DNA of 64,000 bases, taken from the NCBI RefSeq assembly GCF_964019385.1, contig NC_088645.1, forward strand, positions 34,598,820 through 34,662,819, in the 5' to 3' direction. Of this stretch, positions 10,801 to 22,910 are shown piece after piece (within the stretch, counting starts at the first letter, position 1; every line of letters starts with the position of its first letter). The notes under the pieces were generated by a model. It was not told the origin of the DNA and did not search any database. It saw only the letters and a program-made list of their open reading frames with translations. The translations under genes were made by a program, and so were the position numbers. The DNA is from Sycon ciliatum. Its lineage: Eukaryota; Porifera; Calcarea; Leucosolenida; Sycettidae.

Positions 10801-13800
10801 ACTACAGACCACCGTGACTAGCGATCAGCCTGGTACTACAGACCACCGTGACTAGCGACCAGCCTGGTACTACAGACCACCGTGATTAGCGACCAGCCTG
10901 GTATTACAGACCACCGTGACTAGCGACCAGCCTGGTACTACCGACCACCGTGACTAGCGACCAGCCTGGTACTACAGACCACCGTGACTAGCGACCGGCC
11001 TGGTACTACAGACCACCGTGACTAGCGACCAGCCTGGTACTACCGACCACGGTGACTAGCGACCAGCCTGGTACTACAGACCACCGTGACTAGCGACCAG
11101 CCTGGTACTACAGACCACCGTGACTAGCGACCGGCCTGGTACTACAGACCACCGTGACTAGCGACCGGCCTGGTACTACAGACTACCGTGACTAGCGACT
11201 GGCCTGGTACTACCGACCACCGTGACTAGCGACCGGCCTGGTACTACAGACCACCGTGACTAGCGACCAGCCTGGTACTACAGACCACCGTGACTAGCGA
11301 CCAGCCTGGTACTACCGACCACCGTGACTAGCGACAGACCACCGTGACTAGCGACCAGCCTGGTACTACAGACCTCGGTGACTAGCGACCAGCCTGGTAC
11401 TACCGACCACCGTGACTAGCGACCAGCCTGGTACTACAGACCACCGTGACTAGCGACCGGCCTGGTACTACAGACCACCGTGACTAGCGACCACCCTGGT
11501 ACTACAGACCACCGTGACTAGCGACCAGCCTGGTACTACCGACCACCGTGACTAGCGACCAGCCTGGTACTACAGACCACCGTGACTAGCGGCCAGCCTG
11601 GTACTACAGACCTCGGTGACTAGCGACCAGCCTGGTTCTACCGACCACCGTGACCAGCGACCAGCCTGGTACTACAGACCACCGTGACTAGCGACCGGCC
11701 TGGTACTACAGACCACCGTGACTAGCGACCACCCTGGTACTACAGACCACCGTGACTAGCGGCCAGCCTGGTACTACAGACCTCGGTGACTAGCGACCAG
11801 CCTGGTACTACCGACCACCGTGACTAGCGACCAGCCTGGTACTACAGACCACCGTGACTAGCGACCGGCCTGGTACTACCGACCACCGTGACTAGCGACA
11901 GACCACCGTGACTAGTGACCAGCCTGGTACTACCGACCACCGTGACTACCGACCAGCCTGGTACTACAGACCACCGTGACTAGCGACCAGCCTGGTACTA
12001 CAGACCACCGTGACTAGCGACCAGCCTGGTACTACAGACCACCGTGACTAGCGACCAGCCTGGTACTACAGACCACCGTGACTAGCGACCGGCCTGGTAC
12101 TACAGACCACCGTGACTAGCGACCAGCCTGGTACTACCGACCACGGTGACTAGCGACCAGCCTGGTACTACAGACCACCGTGACTAGCGACCAGCCTGGT
12201 ACTACAGACCACCGTGACTAGCGACCGGCCTGGTACTACAGACCACCGTGACTAGCGACCGGCCTGGTACTACAGACTACCGTGACTAGCGACTGGCCTG
12301 GTACTACCGACCACCGTGACTAGCGACCGGCCTGGTACTACAGACCACCGTGACTAGCGACCAGCCTGGTACTACAGACGACCGTGACTAGAGACCAGCC
12401 TGGTACTACCGACCACCGTGACTAGCGACCAGCCTGGTACTACAGAACACCGTGACTAGCGACCAGCCTGGTACTACAGACCACGGTGACTAGCGACCGG
12501 CCTGGTACTACAGACCACCGTGACTAGCGACCGGCCTGGTACTACAGACCACCGTGACTAGCGACCAGCCTGGTACTACAGACCACCGTGACTAGCGACC
12601 GGCCTGGTACTACCGACCACCGTGACTAGCGACAGACCACCGTGACTAGTGACCAGCCTGGTACTACCGACCACCGTGACTAGCGACCAGCCTGGTACTA
12701 CAGACCACCGTGACTAGCGACCAGCCTGGTACTACCGACCACCGTGACTAGCGACCAGCCTGGTACTACCGACCACCGTGACTAGCGACCAGCCTGGTAC
12801 TACAGACCACCGTGACTAGCGACCAGCCTGGTACTACAGACCACGGTGACTAGCGACCGGCCTGGTACTACAGACCACCGTGGCTAGCGACCGGCCTGGT
12901 ACTACAGACCACCGTGACTAGCGACCAGCCTGGTACTACAGACCACCGTGACTAGCGACCGGCCTGGTACTACCGACCACCGTGACTAGCGACAGACCAC
13001 CGTGACTAGTGACCAGCCTGGTACTACCGACCACCGTGCCTAGCGACCAGCCTGGTACTACAGACCACCGTGACTAGCGACCAGCCTGATACTACAGACC
13101 ACCGTGACTAGCGACCAGCCTGGTACTACAGACCACCGTGACTAGCGACCAGCCTGGTACTACCGACCACCGTGACTAGCGACCAGCCTGGTACTACAGA
13201 CCACCGTGACTAGCGACCGGCCTGGTACTACAGACCACCGTGACTAGCGACCAGCCTGGTACTACAGACCACCGTGACTAGCGACCGGCCTGGTACTACA
13301 GACCACCAATGACTAGCGACCAGCCTGGTACTACCGACCACCGTGACTAGCGACCGGCCTGGTACTACAGACCACCGTGACTAGCGACCGGCCTGGTACT
13401 ACAGACCACCGTGACTAGCGACCGGCCTGGTACTACCGACCACCGTGACTAGCGACCGGCCTGGTACTACAGACCACCGTGACTAGCGACCAGCCTGGTA
13501 CTACAGACCACCGTGACTAGCGACCAGCCTGGTACTACAGACCACCGTGACTAGCGACCGGCCTCGTACTACAGACCACCGTGACTATCGACCGGCCTGG
13601 TACTACAGACCACCGTGACTAGCGACCGGCCTGGTCCTACAGACCACCGTGACTAGCGACCAGCCTGGTACTACAGACCACCGTGACTAGCGACCGGCCT
13701 GGTACTACAGACCACCGTGACTAGCGACCGGCCTGGTACTACCGACCACCGTGACTAGCGACCAGCCTGGTACTACAGACCACCGTGACTAGCGACCGGC

Positions 13801-14832
13801 CTGGTACTACAGACCACCGTGACTAGCGACCGGCCTGGTACTACAGACCACCGTGACTAGCGACCAGCCTGGTACTGCTGACCACCGTGACTAGCGACCG
13901 GCCTGGTACTACAGACCACCGTGACTAGCGACCGGCCTGGTACTACCGACCACCGTGACTAGCGACCAGCCTGGTACTACAGACCACCGTGACTAGCGAC
14001 CGGCCTGGTACTACAGACCACCGTGACTAGCGACCGGCCTGGTACTACAGACCACCGTGACTAGCGACCAGCCTGGTACTGCTGACCACCGTGACTAGCG
14101 ACCGGCCTGGTACTACAGACCACCGTGACTAGCGACCGGCCTGGTACTACCGACCACCGTGACTAGCGACCGGCCTGGTACTACAGACCACCATGACTAG
14201 CGACCGGCCTGGTACTACAGACCACCGTGACTAGCGACCGGCCTGGTACTACAGACCACCGTGACTAGCGACCAGCCTGGTACTACAGACCACCGTGACT
14301 AGCGACCGGCCTGGTACTACAGACCACCGTGACTAGCGACCGGCCTGGTACTACCGACCACCGTGACTAGCGACCGGCCTGGTACTACCGACCACCGTGA
14401 CTAGCGACCAGCCTGGTACTACAGACCACCGTGACTAGCGACCAGCCTGGTACTACTGACCACCGTGACTAGCGACCGGCCTGGTACTACAGACCACCGT
14501 GACTAGCGACCGGCCTGGTACTACCGACCACCGTGACTAGCGACCGGCCTGGTACTACAGACCACCGTGACTAGCGACCAGCCTGGTACTACAGACCACC
14601 GTGACTAGCGACCAGCCTGGTACTACAGACCACCGTGACTAGCGACCGACTTGGTACTACAGACCACCTTGACTAGCGACCAGCCTGGTACTACAGACCA
14701 CCGTGACTAGCGACCAGCCTGGTACTACAGACCACCGTGACTAGCGACCGGCCTGGTCACGGTGGTCTGTAGTACCAGGCTGGTACTACAGACCACCGTG
14801 ACTAGCGGCCAGCCTGGTACTACAGACCTCGG
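7861..14832. repeat. 34-bp satellite array 1 (about 205 monomers)
   Basis: The monomer is 34 bp: half-unit GACCACCGTGACTAGC followed by half-unit GACCAGCCTGGTACTACA, and the two halves look related (GACCA start). Common variants are A/G in the second half (CCAGCC or CCGGCC) and ACAG/ACCG at the joint. Rarer marked variants are GACCTCGGTG, CCACCCTGG, GTGATTAGC and TGCTGACC. Truncated 20-bp monomers recur near 9441, 11329, 11895, 12628 and 12988. Higher-order copies are visible: a 360-bp unit at about 12480-13200 and a 204-bp (six-monomer) unit at about 13670-14090. Confidence 0.95.
14756..14802. repeat. Perfect fold-back of satellite monomers
   Basis: Two 22-bp arms (GTCACGGTGGTCTGTAGTAC... 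and its complement) are separated by GGC. One monomer has flipped orientation near the right edge of array 1, giving a perfect hairpin in an otherwise head-to-tail array. Confidence 0.85.
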
Positions 14833-14833
14833 C

Positions 14834-16545
14834 CTAGCGACTACCTGCTGAACACGACCAGCGACCGCCTTTTCTTGTCCCAATGTCGAATTTGGACCCG
14901 TAACTAGCGACCGTGATGTAGCAAATCAAACATTGCTCGAAGCTCCTTCTCGAAATTTTGATGATTTTCCATTGTCGTTTCGATACTACAGCTGGACAAA
15001 TGAACGCAGTCTCATTTTTACTGTGGAATCAGTGTGGACTGCACTACACCTGTCATAATTTCAAGTGCTGTCAAGAACAAACATGATAGGAAACGTCTTG
15101 GAGAACGCATCCAAAGCGCTCTGTGATCGAATTTACTACTCGAAGGAGAAACTACGACTGAGCGGCTCCCAGTCGAAGTGCAATCACACAGCTCACCAGG
15201 TCACACTGACAGTCTGTACTGGCTAGCTAGCATGCTACGGTACATGTGCTCACCTGTACGGAACACAGGCCAGGATACGATGGCGGATACTGTCTGTAGT
15301 AGTCTACAGTGAAGGTGGGAAAACTCGCAACATCGCCGCATCACGTACTGGTACACACCAGTGCAGTTTACGCTACACTACATCCAAGTCGGAGCGACTG
15401 AGTTTCCACTGTAGATCTACACACCGATACCTGTTGCCAGTGTAGTCGCACACAGATGAGGATGGAGTCGATAGTGACTAGTCCACTGCCTGGCCAGGCC
15501 AGCGCTGCTCTGGAAACCCAGTGAGTCGACATGTCGTATCGCTTCCGGTGTATAAAAAACTTGATTTTCTCTCTCTCCAAGTGTTGTATGATCTGAAAGA
15601 AGAATGTCAGTGCGCAAGTGGTGCGGGACTGTATTATCTGCATTTTGACATACATATCATATAATGGGATCCACATATGGTCGCGCCGTGCAAACCTCTA
15701 ACTAAAGACCACCTGCCACTAAAGACCACTTTTCCGGGCACCAAGGGGTGGTCGTTAGTTACAGGTTTTACTGTACCAGTTTTTCATGGAAAAAAAGTAG
15801 CCCTGAAAGTGGTGGCATTCAAATATTAGCCCCGGGGAATGATAGAACAGTTTCTCTGTCACGCTCCTGAGCTGTCCCTAAGTCCAATGAAGTGGCCTAA
15901 GATCATATCTTCAAAAAAATTCAACTCAAGTCGTGCCAGCCATTCTGTGAGTTATCGTGACAAGCGTAATGTTCAAAATGCTAAAATTGTCCTCACGTAC
16001 GAATCGGGAGTTGTCGGCGCATTGTCGGCGCACGGCGACGTCTCCTGTTCACACTCGATTTGCAACCGTTGTGTACTCTTGGGTCTCTGTCTTCACCCAT
16101 CTGCTGTATTAAACGTTGAATCAATTCACCTCTTGCCCTGGCTTCCCCCATCTGTACGGTAGTAAGGTTGTGTTCCCGTTCCTGGTATTCACGTTCAATG
16201 CCGTTAGACCGTCCAGTCGCTTCCCGGTCATCCTCACGTCACGTCCCGTCTCGCCCAGTCGAATGTGAACTAGGAGTTAGCGCCAGGCGGTGAACACTAA
16301 TGCCACTGGCAATGTTTGAGTGCACACTCATGTATGTGACTGTCTATGTGCACTTAAGATGTCTATAATACATGTGCTAGTGTGTTGGTATCTGTGTGCG
16401 TGTTCTGTGCTGTGTTCTATTTAGAAGTCTCACCAACAAGTCCTGATACTGACGGTACGTTCCACTTCTGTTTCTCTTTGCCTTGCACTTTCAGTGAGTG
16501 CATCAAGCACTGCAATGGGTTCTGAAAACACTGTAGGACCACTGT
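14834..16545. repeat. Copy 1 of a 1.7-kb segment in a 5.6-kb tandem duplication
   Basis: This stretch matches 20435-22146 at a constant offset of 5601 bp with only a handful of substitutions that I could see. It contains the satellite-free body and right end of the TA element (to 15773), then 770 bp of flanking DNA including a candidate 30-bp exon. At 16545/16546 the flank breaks directly into satellite, which marks the duplication junction. ORFs inside (for example 15368-15676 minus and 15839-16162 plus) have no recognisable domain and I do not call them. Confidence 0.85.
16425..16454 (+). CDS. Candidate 30-bp stalk exon, copy 1
   Basis: A 30-bp interval is bounded by a good acceptor (GTGTTCTATTTAG) and donor (GACG then GTACGT). 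Both boundaries are phase 1 if read to fit the sushi exon (4650-4835) and the TM exon (22679-22910). It would encode a short Ser/Thr/Pro stretch, VSPTSPDTD, typical of an extracellular stalk. The fit is good but rests on splice signals alone. Confidence 0.35.
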
Positions 16546-19500
16546 GTTGCTAGCGACCGGCCTGGTACTACAGACCACCGTGACTAGCGACCAGCCTGGT
16601 ACTACAGACCACCGTGACTAGCGACCGGCCTGGTACTACAGACCACCGTGACTAGCGACCAGCCTGGTACTACCGACCACCGTGACTAGCGACCAGCCTG
16701 GTACTACAGACCACCGTGACTAGCGACCAGCCTGGTACTACAGACCACCGTGACTAGCGACCAGCCTGGTACTACAGACCACCGTGACTAGCGACCAGCC
16801 TGGTACTACCGACCACCGTGACTAGCGACCAGCCTCGTACTACAGACCACCGTGACTAGCGACCAGCCTGGTACTACAGACCACCGTGACTAGCGACCAG
16901 CCTGGTACTACCGACCACCGTGACTAGCGACCAGCCTGGTACTACAGACCACCGTGACTAGCGGCCAGCCTGGTACTACAGACCTCGGTGACTAGCGACC
17001 AGCCTGGTACTACCGACCACCGTGACTAGCGACCAGCCTGGTACTACAGACCACCGTGACTAGCGACCGGCCTGGTACTACAGACCACCGTGACTAGCGA
17101 CCACCCTGGTACTACAGACCACCGTGACTAGCGACCAGCCTGGTACTACAGACCACCGTGACTAGCGACCAGCCTGGTACTACAGACCACCGTGACTAGC
17201 GACCAGCCTGGTACTACAGACCACCGTGATTAGCGACCAGCCTGGTATTACAGACCACCGTGACTAGCGACTAGCCTGGTACTACCGACCACCGTGACTA
17301 GCGACCAGCCTGGTACTACAGACCACCGTGACTAGCGACCGGCCTGGTACTACAGACCACCGTGACTAGCGACCAGCCTGGTACTACCGACCACGGTGAC
17401 TAGCGACCAGCCTGGTACTACAGACCACCGTGACTAGCGACCAGCCTGGTACTACAGACCACCGTGACTAGCGACCGGCCTGGTACTACAGACCACCGTG
17501 ACTAGCGACCGGCCTGGTACTACAGACCACCGTGACTAGCGACTGGCCTGGTACTACCGACCACCGTGACTAGCGACCGGCCTGGTACTACAGACCACCG
17601 TGACTAGCGACCAGCCTGGTACTACAGACCACCGTGACTAGCGACCAGCCTGGTACTACAGACCACCGTGACTAGCGACCGGCCTCGTACTACAGACCAC
17701 CGTGACTAGCGACCGGCCTGGTACTACAGACCACCGTGACTAGCGACCTGGCTGGTACTACAGACCACCGTGACTAGCGACCGGCCTGGTACTACCGACC
17801 ACCGTGACTAGCGACAGACCACCGTGACTAGCGACCAGCCTGGTACTACAGACCTCGGTGACTAGCGACCAGCCTGGTACTACCGACCACCGTGACTAGC
17901 GACCAGCCTGGTACTACAGACCACCGTGACTAGCGACCGGCCTGGTACTACAGACCACCGTGACTAGCGACCACCCTGGTACTACAGACCACCGTGACTA
18001 GCGACCAGCCTGGTACTACCGACCACCGTGACTAGCGACCAGCCTGGTACTACAGACCACCGTGACTAGCGGCCAGCCTGGTACTACAGACCTCGGTGAC
18101 TAGCGACCAGCCTGGTTCTACCGACCACCGTGACCAGCGACCAGCCTGGTACTACAGACCACCGTGACTAGCGACCGGCCTGGTACTACAGACCACCGTG
18201 ACTAGCGACCACCCTGGTACTACAGACCACCGTGACTAGCGGCCAGCCTGGTACTACAGACCTCGGTGACTAGCGACCAGCCTGGTACTACCGACCACCG
18301 TGACTAGCGACCAGCCTGGTACTACCGACCACCGTGACTAGCGACCAGCCTGGTACTACAGACCACCGTGACTAGCGACCAGCCTGGTACTACAGACCAC
18401 GGTGACTAGCGACCGGCCTGGTACTACAGACCACCGTGACTAGCGACCGGCCTGGTACTACAGACCACCGTGACTAGCGACCAGCCTGGTACTACAGACC
18501 ACCGTGACTAGCGACCGGCCTGGTACTACCGACTACCGTGACTAGCGACAGACCACCGTGACTAGTGACCAGCCTGGTACTACCGACCACCGTGACTAGC
18601 GACCAGCCTGGTACTACAGACCACCGTGACTAGCGACCAGCCTGGTACTACAGACCACCGTGACTAGCGACCAGCCTGGTACTACAGACCACCGTGACTA
18701 GCGACCAGCCTGGTACTACCGACCACCGTGACTAGCGACCAGCCTGGTACTACAGACCACCGTGACTAGCGACCGGCCTGGTACTACAGACCACCGTGAC
18801 TAGCGACCAGCCTGGTACTACAGACCACCGTGACTAGCGACCGGCCTGGTACTACAGACCACCGTGACTAGCGACCAGCCTGGTACTACCGACCACCGTG
18901 ACTAGCGACCAGCCTGGTACTACAGACCACCGTGACTAGCGACCAGCCTGGTACTACAGACCACCGTGACTAGCGACCAGCCTGGTACTACAGACCACCG
19001 TGACTAGCGACCAGCCTGGTACTACCGACCACCGTGACTAGCGACCAGCCTAGTACTACAGACCACCGTGACTAGCGACCGGCCTGGTACTACAGACCAC
19101 CGTGACTAGCGACCAGCCTGGTACTACAGACCACCGTGACTAGCGACCGGCCTGGTACTACCGACCACCGTGACTAGCGACCAGCCTGGTACTACCGACC
19201 ACCGTGACTAGCGACCAGCCTGGTACTACAGATCACCGTGACTAGCAACAAGCCTGGTACTACAGACCACCGTGACTAGCGACCAGCCTGGTACTACCGA
19301 CCACCGTGACTAGCGACCAGCCTGGTACTACAGACCAACGTGACTAGCGACCAGCCTGGTACTACAGACCACCGTGACTAGCGACCAGCCTGGTACTACA
19401 GACCACCGTGATTAGCGACCAGCCTGGTATTACAGACCACCGTGACTAGCGACCAGCCTGGTACTACCGACCACCGTGACTAGCGACCAGCCTGGTACTA

Positions 19501-20392
19501 CAGACCACCGTGACTAGCGACCGGCCTGGTACTACAGACCACCGTGACTAGCGACCAGCCTGGTACTACCGACCACGGTGACTAGCGACCAGCCTGGTAC
19601 TACAGACCACCGTGACTAGCGACCAGCCTGGTACTACAGACCACCGTGACTAGCGACCGGCCTGGTACTACAGACCACCGTGACTAGCGACCGGCCTGGT
19701 ACTACAGACCACCGTGACTAGCGACCGGCCTGGTACTACCGACCACCGTGACTAGCGACCGGCCTGGTACTACAGACCACCGTGACTAGCGACCAGCCTG
19801 GTACTACAGACCACCGTGACTAGCGACCAGCCTGGTACTACAGACCACCGTGACTAGCGACCGGCCTCGTACTACAGACCACCGTGACTATCGACCGGCC
19901 TGGTACTACCGACCACCGTGACTAGCGACCGGCCTGGTACTACCGACCACCGTGACTAGCGACCAGCCTGGTACTACAGACCGCCGTGACTAGCGACCAG
20001 CCTGGTACTACTGACCACCGTGACTAGCGACCGGCCTGGTACTACAGACCACCGTGACTAGCGACCGGCCTGGTACTACCGACCACCGTGACTAGCGACC
20101 GGCCTGGTACTACAGACCACCGTGACTAGCGACCAGCCTGGTACTACAGACCACCGTGACTAGCGACCAGCCTGGTACTACAGACCACCGTGACTAGCGA
20201 CCGGCTTGGTACTACAGACCACCTTGACTAGCGACCAGCCTGGTACTACAGACCACCGTGACTAGCGACCGGCCTGGTACTACAGACCACCGTGACTAGC
20301 GACCGGCCTGTTACTACAGACCACCGTGACTAGCGACTGGCCTGGTACTACAGACCACCGTGACTAGCGACCGGCCTGGTACTACAGACCAC
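16546..20392. repeat. 34-bp satellite array 2 (about 113 monomers)
   Basis: Same monomer and orientation as array 1. The block 17800-18330 matches 11320-11850 almost base for base (offset 6480), including the truncated 20-bp monomer and the GACCTCGGTG, CCACCCTGG and GACCAGCG variants. The arrays therefore share a recent common origin and later changed length by unequal exchange or slippage. Confidence 0.95.
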
Positions 20393-21374
20393 TTCGTCAG
20401 GCACGGAAGGTCTCACATTCAAAATGCACTGTGACTAGCGACTACCTGCTGAACGCGACCAGCGACCGCCTTTTCTTGTCCCAATGTCGAATTTGGACCC
20501 GTAACTAGCGACCGTGATGTAGCAAATCAAACATTGCTCGAAGCTCCTTCTCGAAATTTTGATGATTTTCCATTGTCGTTTCGATACTACAGCTGGACAA
20601 ATGAACGCAGTCTCATTTTTACTACGGAATCAGTGTGGACTGCACTACACCTGTCATAATTTCAAGTGCTGTCAAGAACAAACATGATAGGAAACGTCTT
20701 GGAGAACGCATCCAAAGCGCTCTGTGATCGAATTTACTACTCGAAGGAGAAACTACGACTGAGCGGCTCCCAGTCGAAGTGCAATCACACAGCTCACCAG
20801 GTCACACTGACAGTCTGTACTGGCTAGCTAGCATGCTACGGTACATGTGCTCACCTGTACGGAACACAGGCCAGGATACGATGGCGGATACTGTCTGTAG
20901 TAGTCTACAGTGAAGGTGGGAAAACTCGCAACATCGCCGCATCACGTACTGGTACACACCAGTGCAGTTTACGCTACACTACATCCAAGTCGGAGCGACT
21001 GAGTTTCCACTGTAGATCTACACACCGATACCTGTTGCCAGTGTAGTCGCACACAGATGAGGATGGAGTCGATAGTGACTAGTCCACTGCCTGGCCAGGC
21101 CAGCGCTGCTCTGGAAACCCAGTGAGTCGACATGTCGTATCGCTTCCGGTGTATAAAAAACTTGATTTTCTCTCTCTCCAAGTGTTGTATGATCTGAAAG
21201 AAGAATGTCAGTGCGCAAGTGGTGCGGGACTGTATTATCTGCATTTTGACATACATATCATATAATGGGATCCACATATGGTCGCGCCGTGCAAACCTCT
21301 AACTAAAGACCACCTGCCACTAAAGACCACTTTTCCGGGCACCAAGGGGTGGTCGTTAGTTACAGGTTTTACTG
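16546..21374. mobile_element. TA-flanked transposon, copy 2, left end missing
   Basis: It begins abruptly with satellite at the duplication junction and so lacks its own CAGT left end. It keeps ACTTCGTCAGGCACGG and TCTCACATTCAAAATG after the array (20392-20430), a stretch also present in the compact copy at 29.1 kb but lost from copy 1. It ends in the inverted terminus at 21374, followed by TA. Confidence 0.75.
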
Positions 21375-22146
21375 TACCAGTTTTTCATGGAAAAAAAGTA
21401 GCCCTGAAAGTGGTGGCATTCAAATATTAGCCCCGGGGAATGATAGAACAGTTTCTCTGTCACGCTCCTGAGCTGTCCCTAAGTCCAATGAAGTGGCCTA
21501 AGATCATATCTTCAAAAAAATTCAACTCAAGTCGTGCCAGCCATTCTGTGAGTTATCGTGACAAGCGTAATGTTCAAAATGCTAAAATTGTCCTCACGTA
21601 CGAATCGGGAGTTGTCGGCGCATTGTCGGCGCACGACGACGTCTCCTGTTCACACTCGATTTGCAACCGTTGTGTACTCTTGGGTCTCTGTCTTCACCCA
21701 TCTGCTGTATTAAACGTTGAATCAATTCACCTCTTGCCCTGGCTTCCCCCATCTGTACGGTAGTAAGGTTGTGTTCCCGTTCCTGGTATTCACGTTCAAT
21801 GCCGTTAGACCGTCCAGTCGCTTCCCGGTCATCCTCACGTCACGTCCCGTCTCGCCCAGTCGAATGTGAACTAGGAGTTAGCGCCAGGCGGTGAACACTA
21901 ATGCCACTGGCAATGTTTGAGTGCACACTCATGTATGTGACTGTCTATGTGCACTTAAGATGTCTATAATACATGTGCTAGTGTGTTGGTATCTGTGTGC
22001 GTGTTCTGTGCTGTGTTCTATTTAGAAGTCTCACCAACAAGTCCTGATACTGACGGTACGTTCCACTTCTGTTTCTCTTTGCCTTGCACTTTCAGTGAGT
22101 GCATCAAGCACTTCAATGGGTTCTGAAAACACTGTATGACCACTGC
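20435..22146. repeat. Copy 2 of the 1.7-kb duplicated segment
   Basis: Matches 14834-16545 at offset 5601. Differences seen include A/G near 14854/20455, TG/AC near 15020/20622, G/A near 16036/21637, and three near the right end. After 22146 the flank continues into unique DNA, so this copy keeps the original right junction. Confidence 0.85.
22026..22055 (+). CDS. Candidate 30-bp stalk exon, copy 2
   Basis: Identical to the candidate exon at 16425-16454, with the same acceptor and donor, copied by the 5.6-kb duplication. Because it is a multiple of three with phase 1-1, inclusion of one or both copies would not break the frame. Confidence 0.35.
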
Positions 22147-22243
22147 GTTGCATCTACCGGTGCAGAAATGAACATTAGATCAGTGACAACACCTTTCTGC
22201 AGAATGTACTAGAAAGACTTGTGGCAGGATTTGTTCTAGTCGG

Positions 22244-22352
22244 GCAAAGATGCAGGTGTCTTTCATGGAAGGCTGGATGTGCAGTCTGTATACGAATAGA
22301 AGTGCAAAGATGTATGTGTCTTTCATGGTTGGCTCGGTGTGTACTCTATATA
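22244..22352. repeat. 60-bp imperfect tandem pair
   Basis: GCAAAGATG and GTGTCTTTCATGG recur 60 bp apart (22244 and 22304), followed both times by a TATACGA motif. No gene seen. Confidence 0.6.
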
Positions 22353-22395
22353 CGACCAGTATGTCTGTACCACACCACCCAGCATGTCAGAAGTA

Positions 22396-22582
22396 CAGTC
22401 AACTTTGCGTATAACCACACTCGGCCGGGCATCAGAAAAGTGTCCTTATTCGCGAAGTGTCGTTATACCCTAAGTCTCATTACATGTCTACAGGTGGAAT
22501 GAACTTTGTTCTGGGCAAGGAAATTCTGTCGTTGTTCGCGAATTGTCGTTATATCCGCAGTCGTTATTAGCCAAGTTGACTG
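22396..22582. mobile_element. 187-bp TA-flanked MITE
   Basis: The ends are CAGTCAACTTTGCGTATAAC and, inverted, CAGTCAACTTGGCTAATAAC, flanked by TA at 22394-22395 and 22583-22584. Inside there are further GTCGTTAT repeats. No ORF; non-autonomous. Confidence 0.8.
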
Positions 22583-22678
22583 TAACTTGATGCTCGACCT
22601 CTGCTACTGAATTCCTCGTTTTTGTTTGCCATTTTGTTGCCCTAAAAACATGCGGTTCCTACACAACTACATCAACAG

Positions 22679-22910
22679 TCACAGCAACGCCTCAATCACA
22701 AACATCAGTGATGCAGACTGCAGACTTGACAGCGATGTCAAGCGTGACGGTGCGCTCTGCCTCACCCGCATCAAAGTATTCTTCAACGACTGATGATTCT
22801 GCAGAGGAAGGCGTGCAGTCCGCAACAGTTATTGGCGTTGGGATTGTATTCGGTGTCGTCGTATTTGCCCTGTCAATCGCCTTCATCTTTGCAATGAGGA
22901 GGCATTGCAG
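22679..22910 (+). CDS. Single-pass transmembrane exon of a host gene
   Basis: The acceptor is the first AG (ATCAACAG, 22678) after a T-rich tract and a branch-like CTAAAAAC; the donor is GCAG then GTAGGA at 22911. Read in phase 1, it encodes a Ser/Thr-rich stalk (about 45 residues, TATPQSQTSV... and TTDDSAEEG), then a hydrophobic helix (VIGVGIVFGVVVFALSIAF) and a basic stop-transfer (AMRRHC). That is a type I membrane anchor. The start phase equals the end phase of the sushi exon at 4650-4835, so both may belong to one receptor-like gene with an intron of about 18 kb filled by transposons and satellite. The upstream frame is open only to 22591, which fits an exon. I do not recognise the family. 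Confidence 0.6.

Larger units (their letters stand above)
7843..15773. mobile_element. TA-flanked transposon with massively expanded left end (copy 1)
   Basis: The left end reads CAGTAAAAGGTGTAACTACC and the right end, inverted, CAGTAAAACCTGTAACTAAC. Both are flanked by TA (7841-7842 and 15774-15775). The same ends and the same internal body (from about 14834) occur in the compact relative at 29088-30826. Here the 34-bp subterminal unit that is present once in that relative has become an array of about 205 units, bringing the element to 7.9 kb. No transposase ORF is present, so it is non-autonomous. TA duplication and CAGT ends suggest the Tc1/mariner-pogo supergroup, which is inferred from the ends only. 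Confidence 0.75.
7611..16274. mobile_element. Possible outer DNA element enclosing the satellite transposon
   Basis: The 16-bp CCTAGTTCACATTCGA at 7611-7626 recurs as a perfect inverted copy ending at 16274, and again at 21875 after the duplication. Behind it both ends share a GACGGGACGT-like patch. This looks like the two ends of one DNA element into which the TA-flanked element later inserted. I could not find a clean target duplication, so the call stays tentative. Confidence 0.35.

Noticed and set aside
7861..14832. CRISPR-like array
   Set aside because: The units are contiguous 34-bp monomers without unique spacers, in eukaryotic DNA, with transposon ends outside.
15368..15676. 102-codon minus ORF, identical in both duplicate copies (also 20969-21277)
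   Set aside because: Identity only reflects the recent duplication; it lies in the transposon body, has no domain, and its counterpart in the 29-kb element is disrupted.
15839..16162. 107-codon plus ORF, also at 21440-21763
   Set aside because: Conserved only by the 5.6-kb duplication; no family signature and no splice or promoter context.
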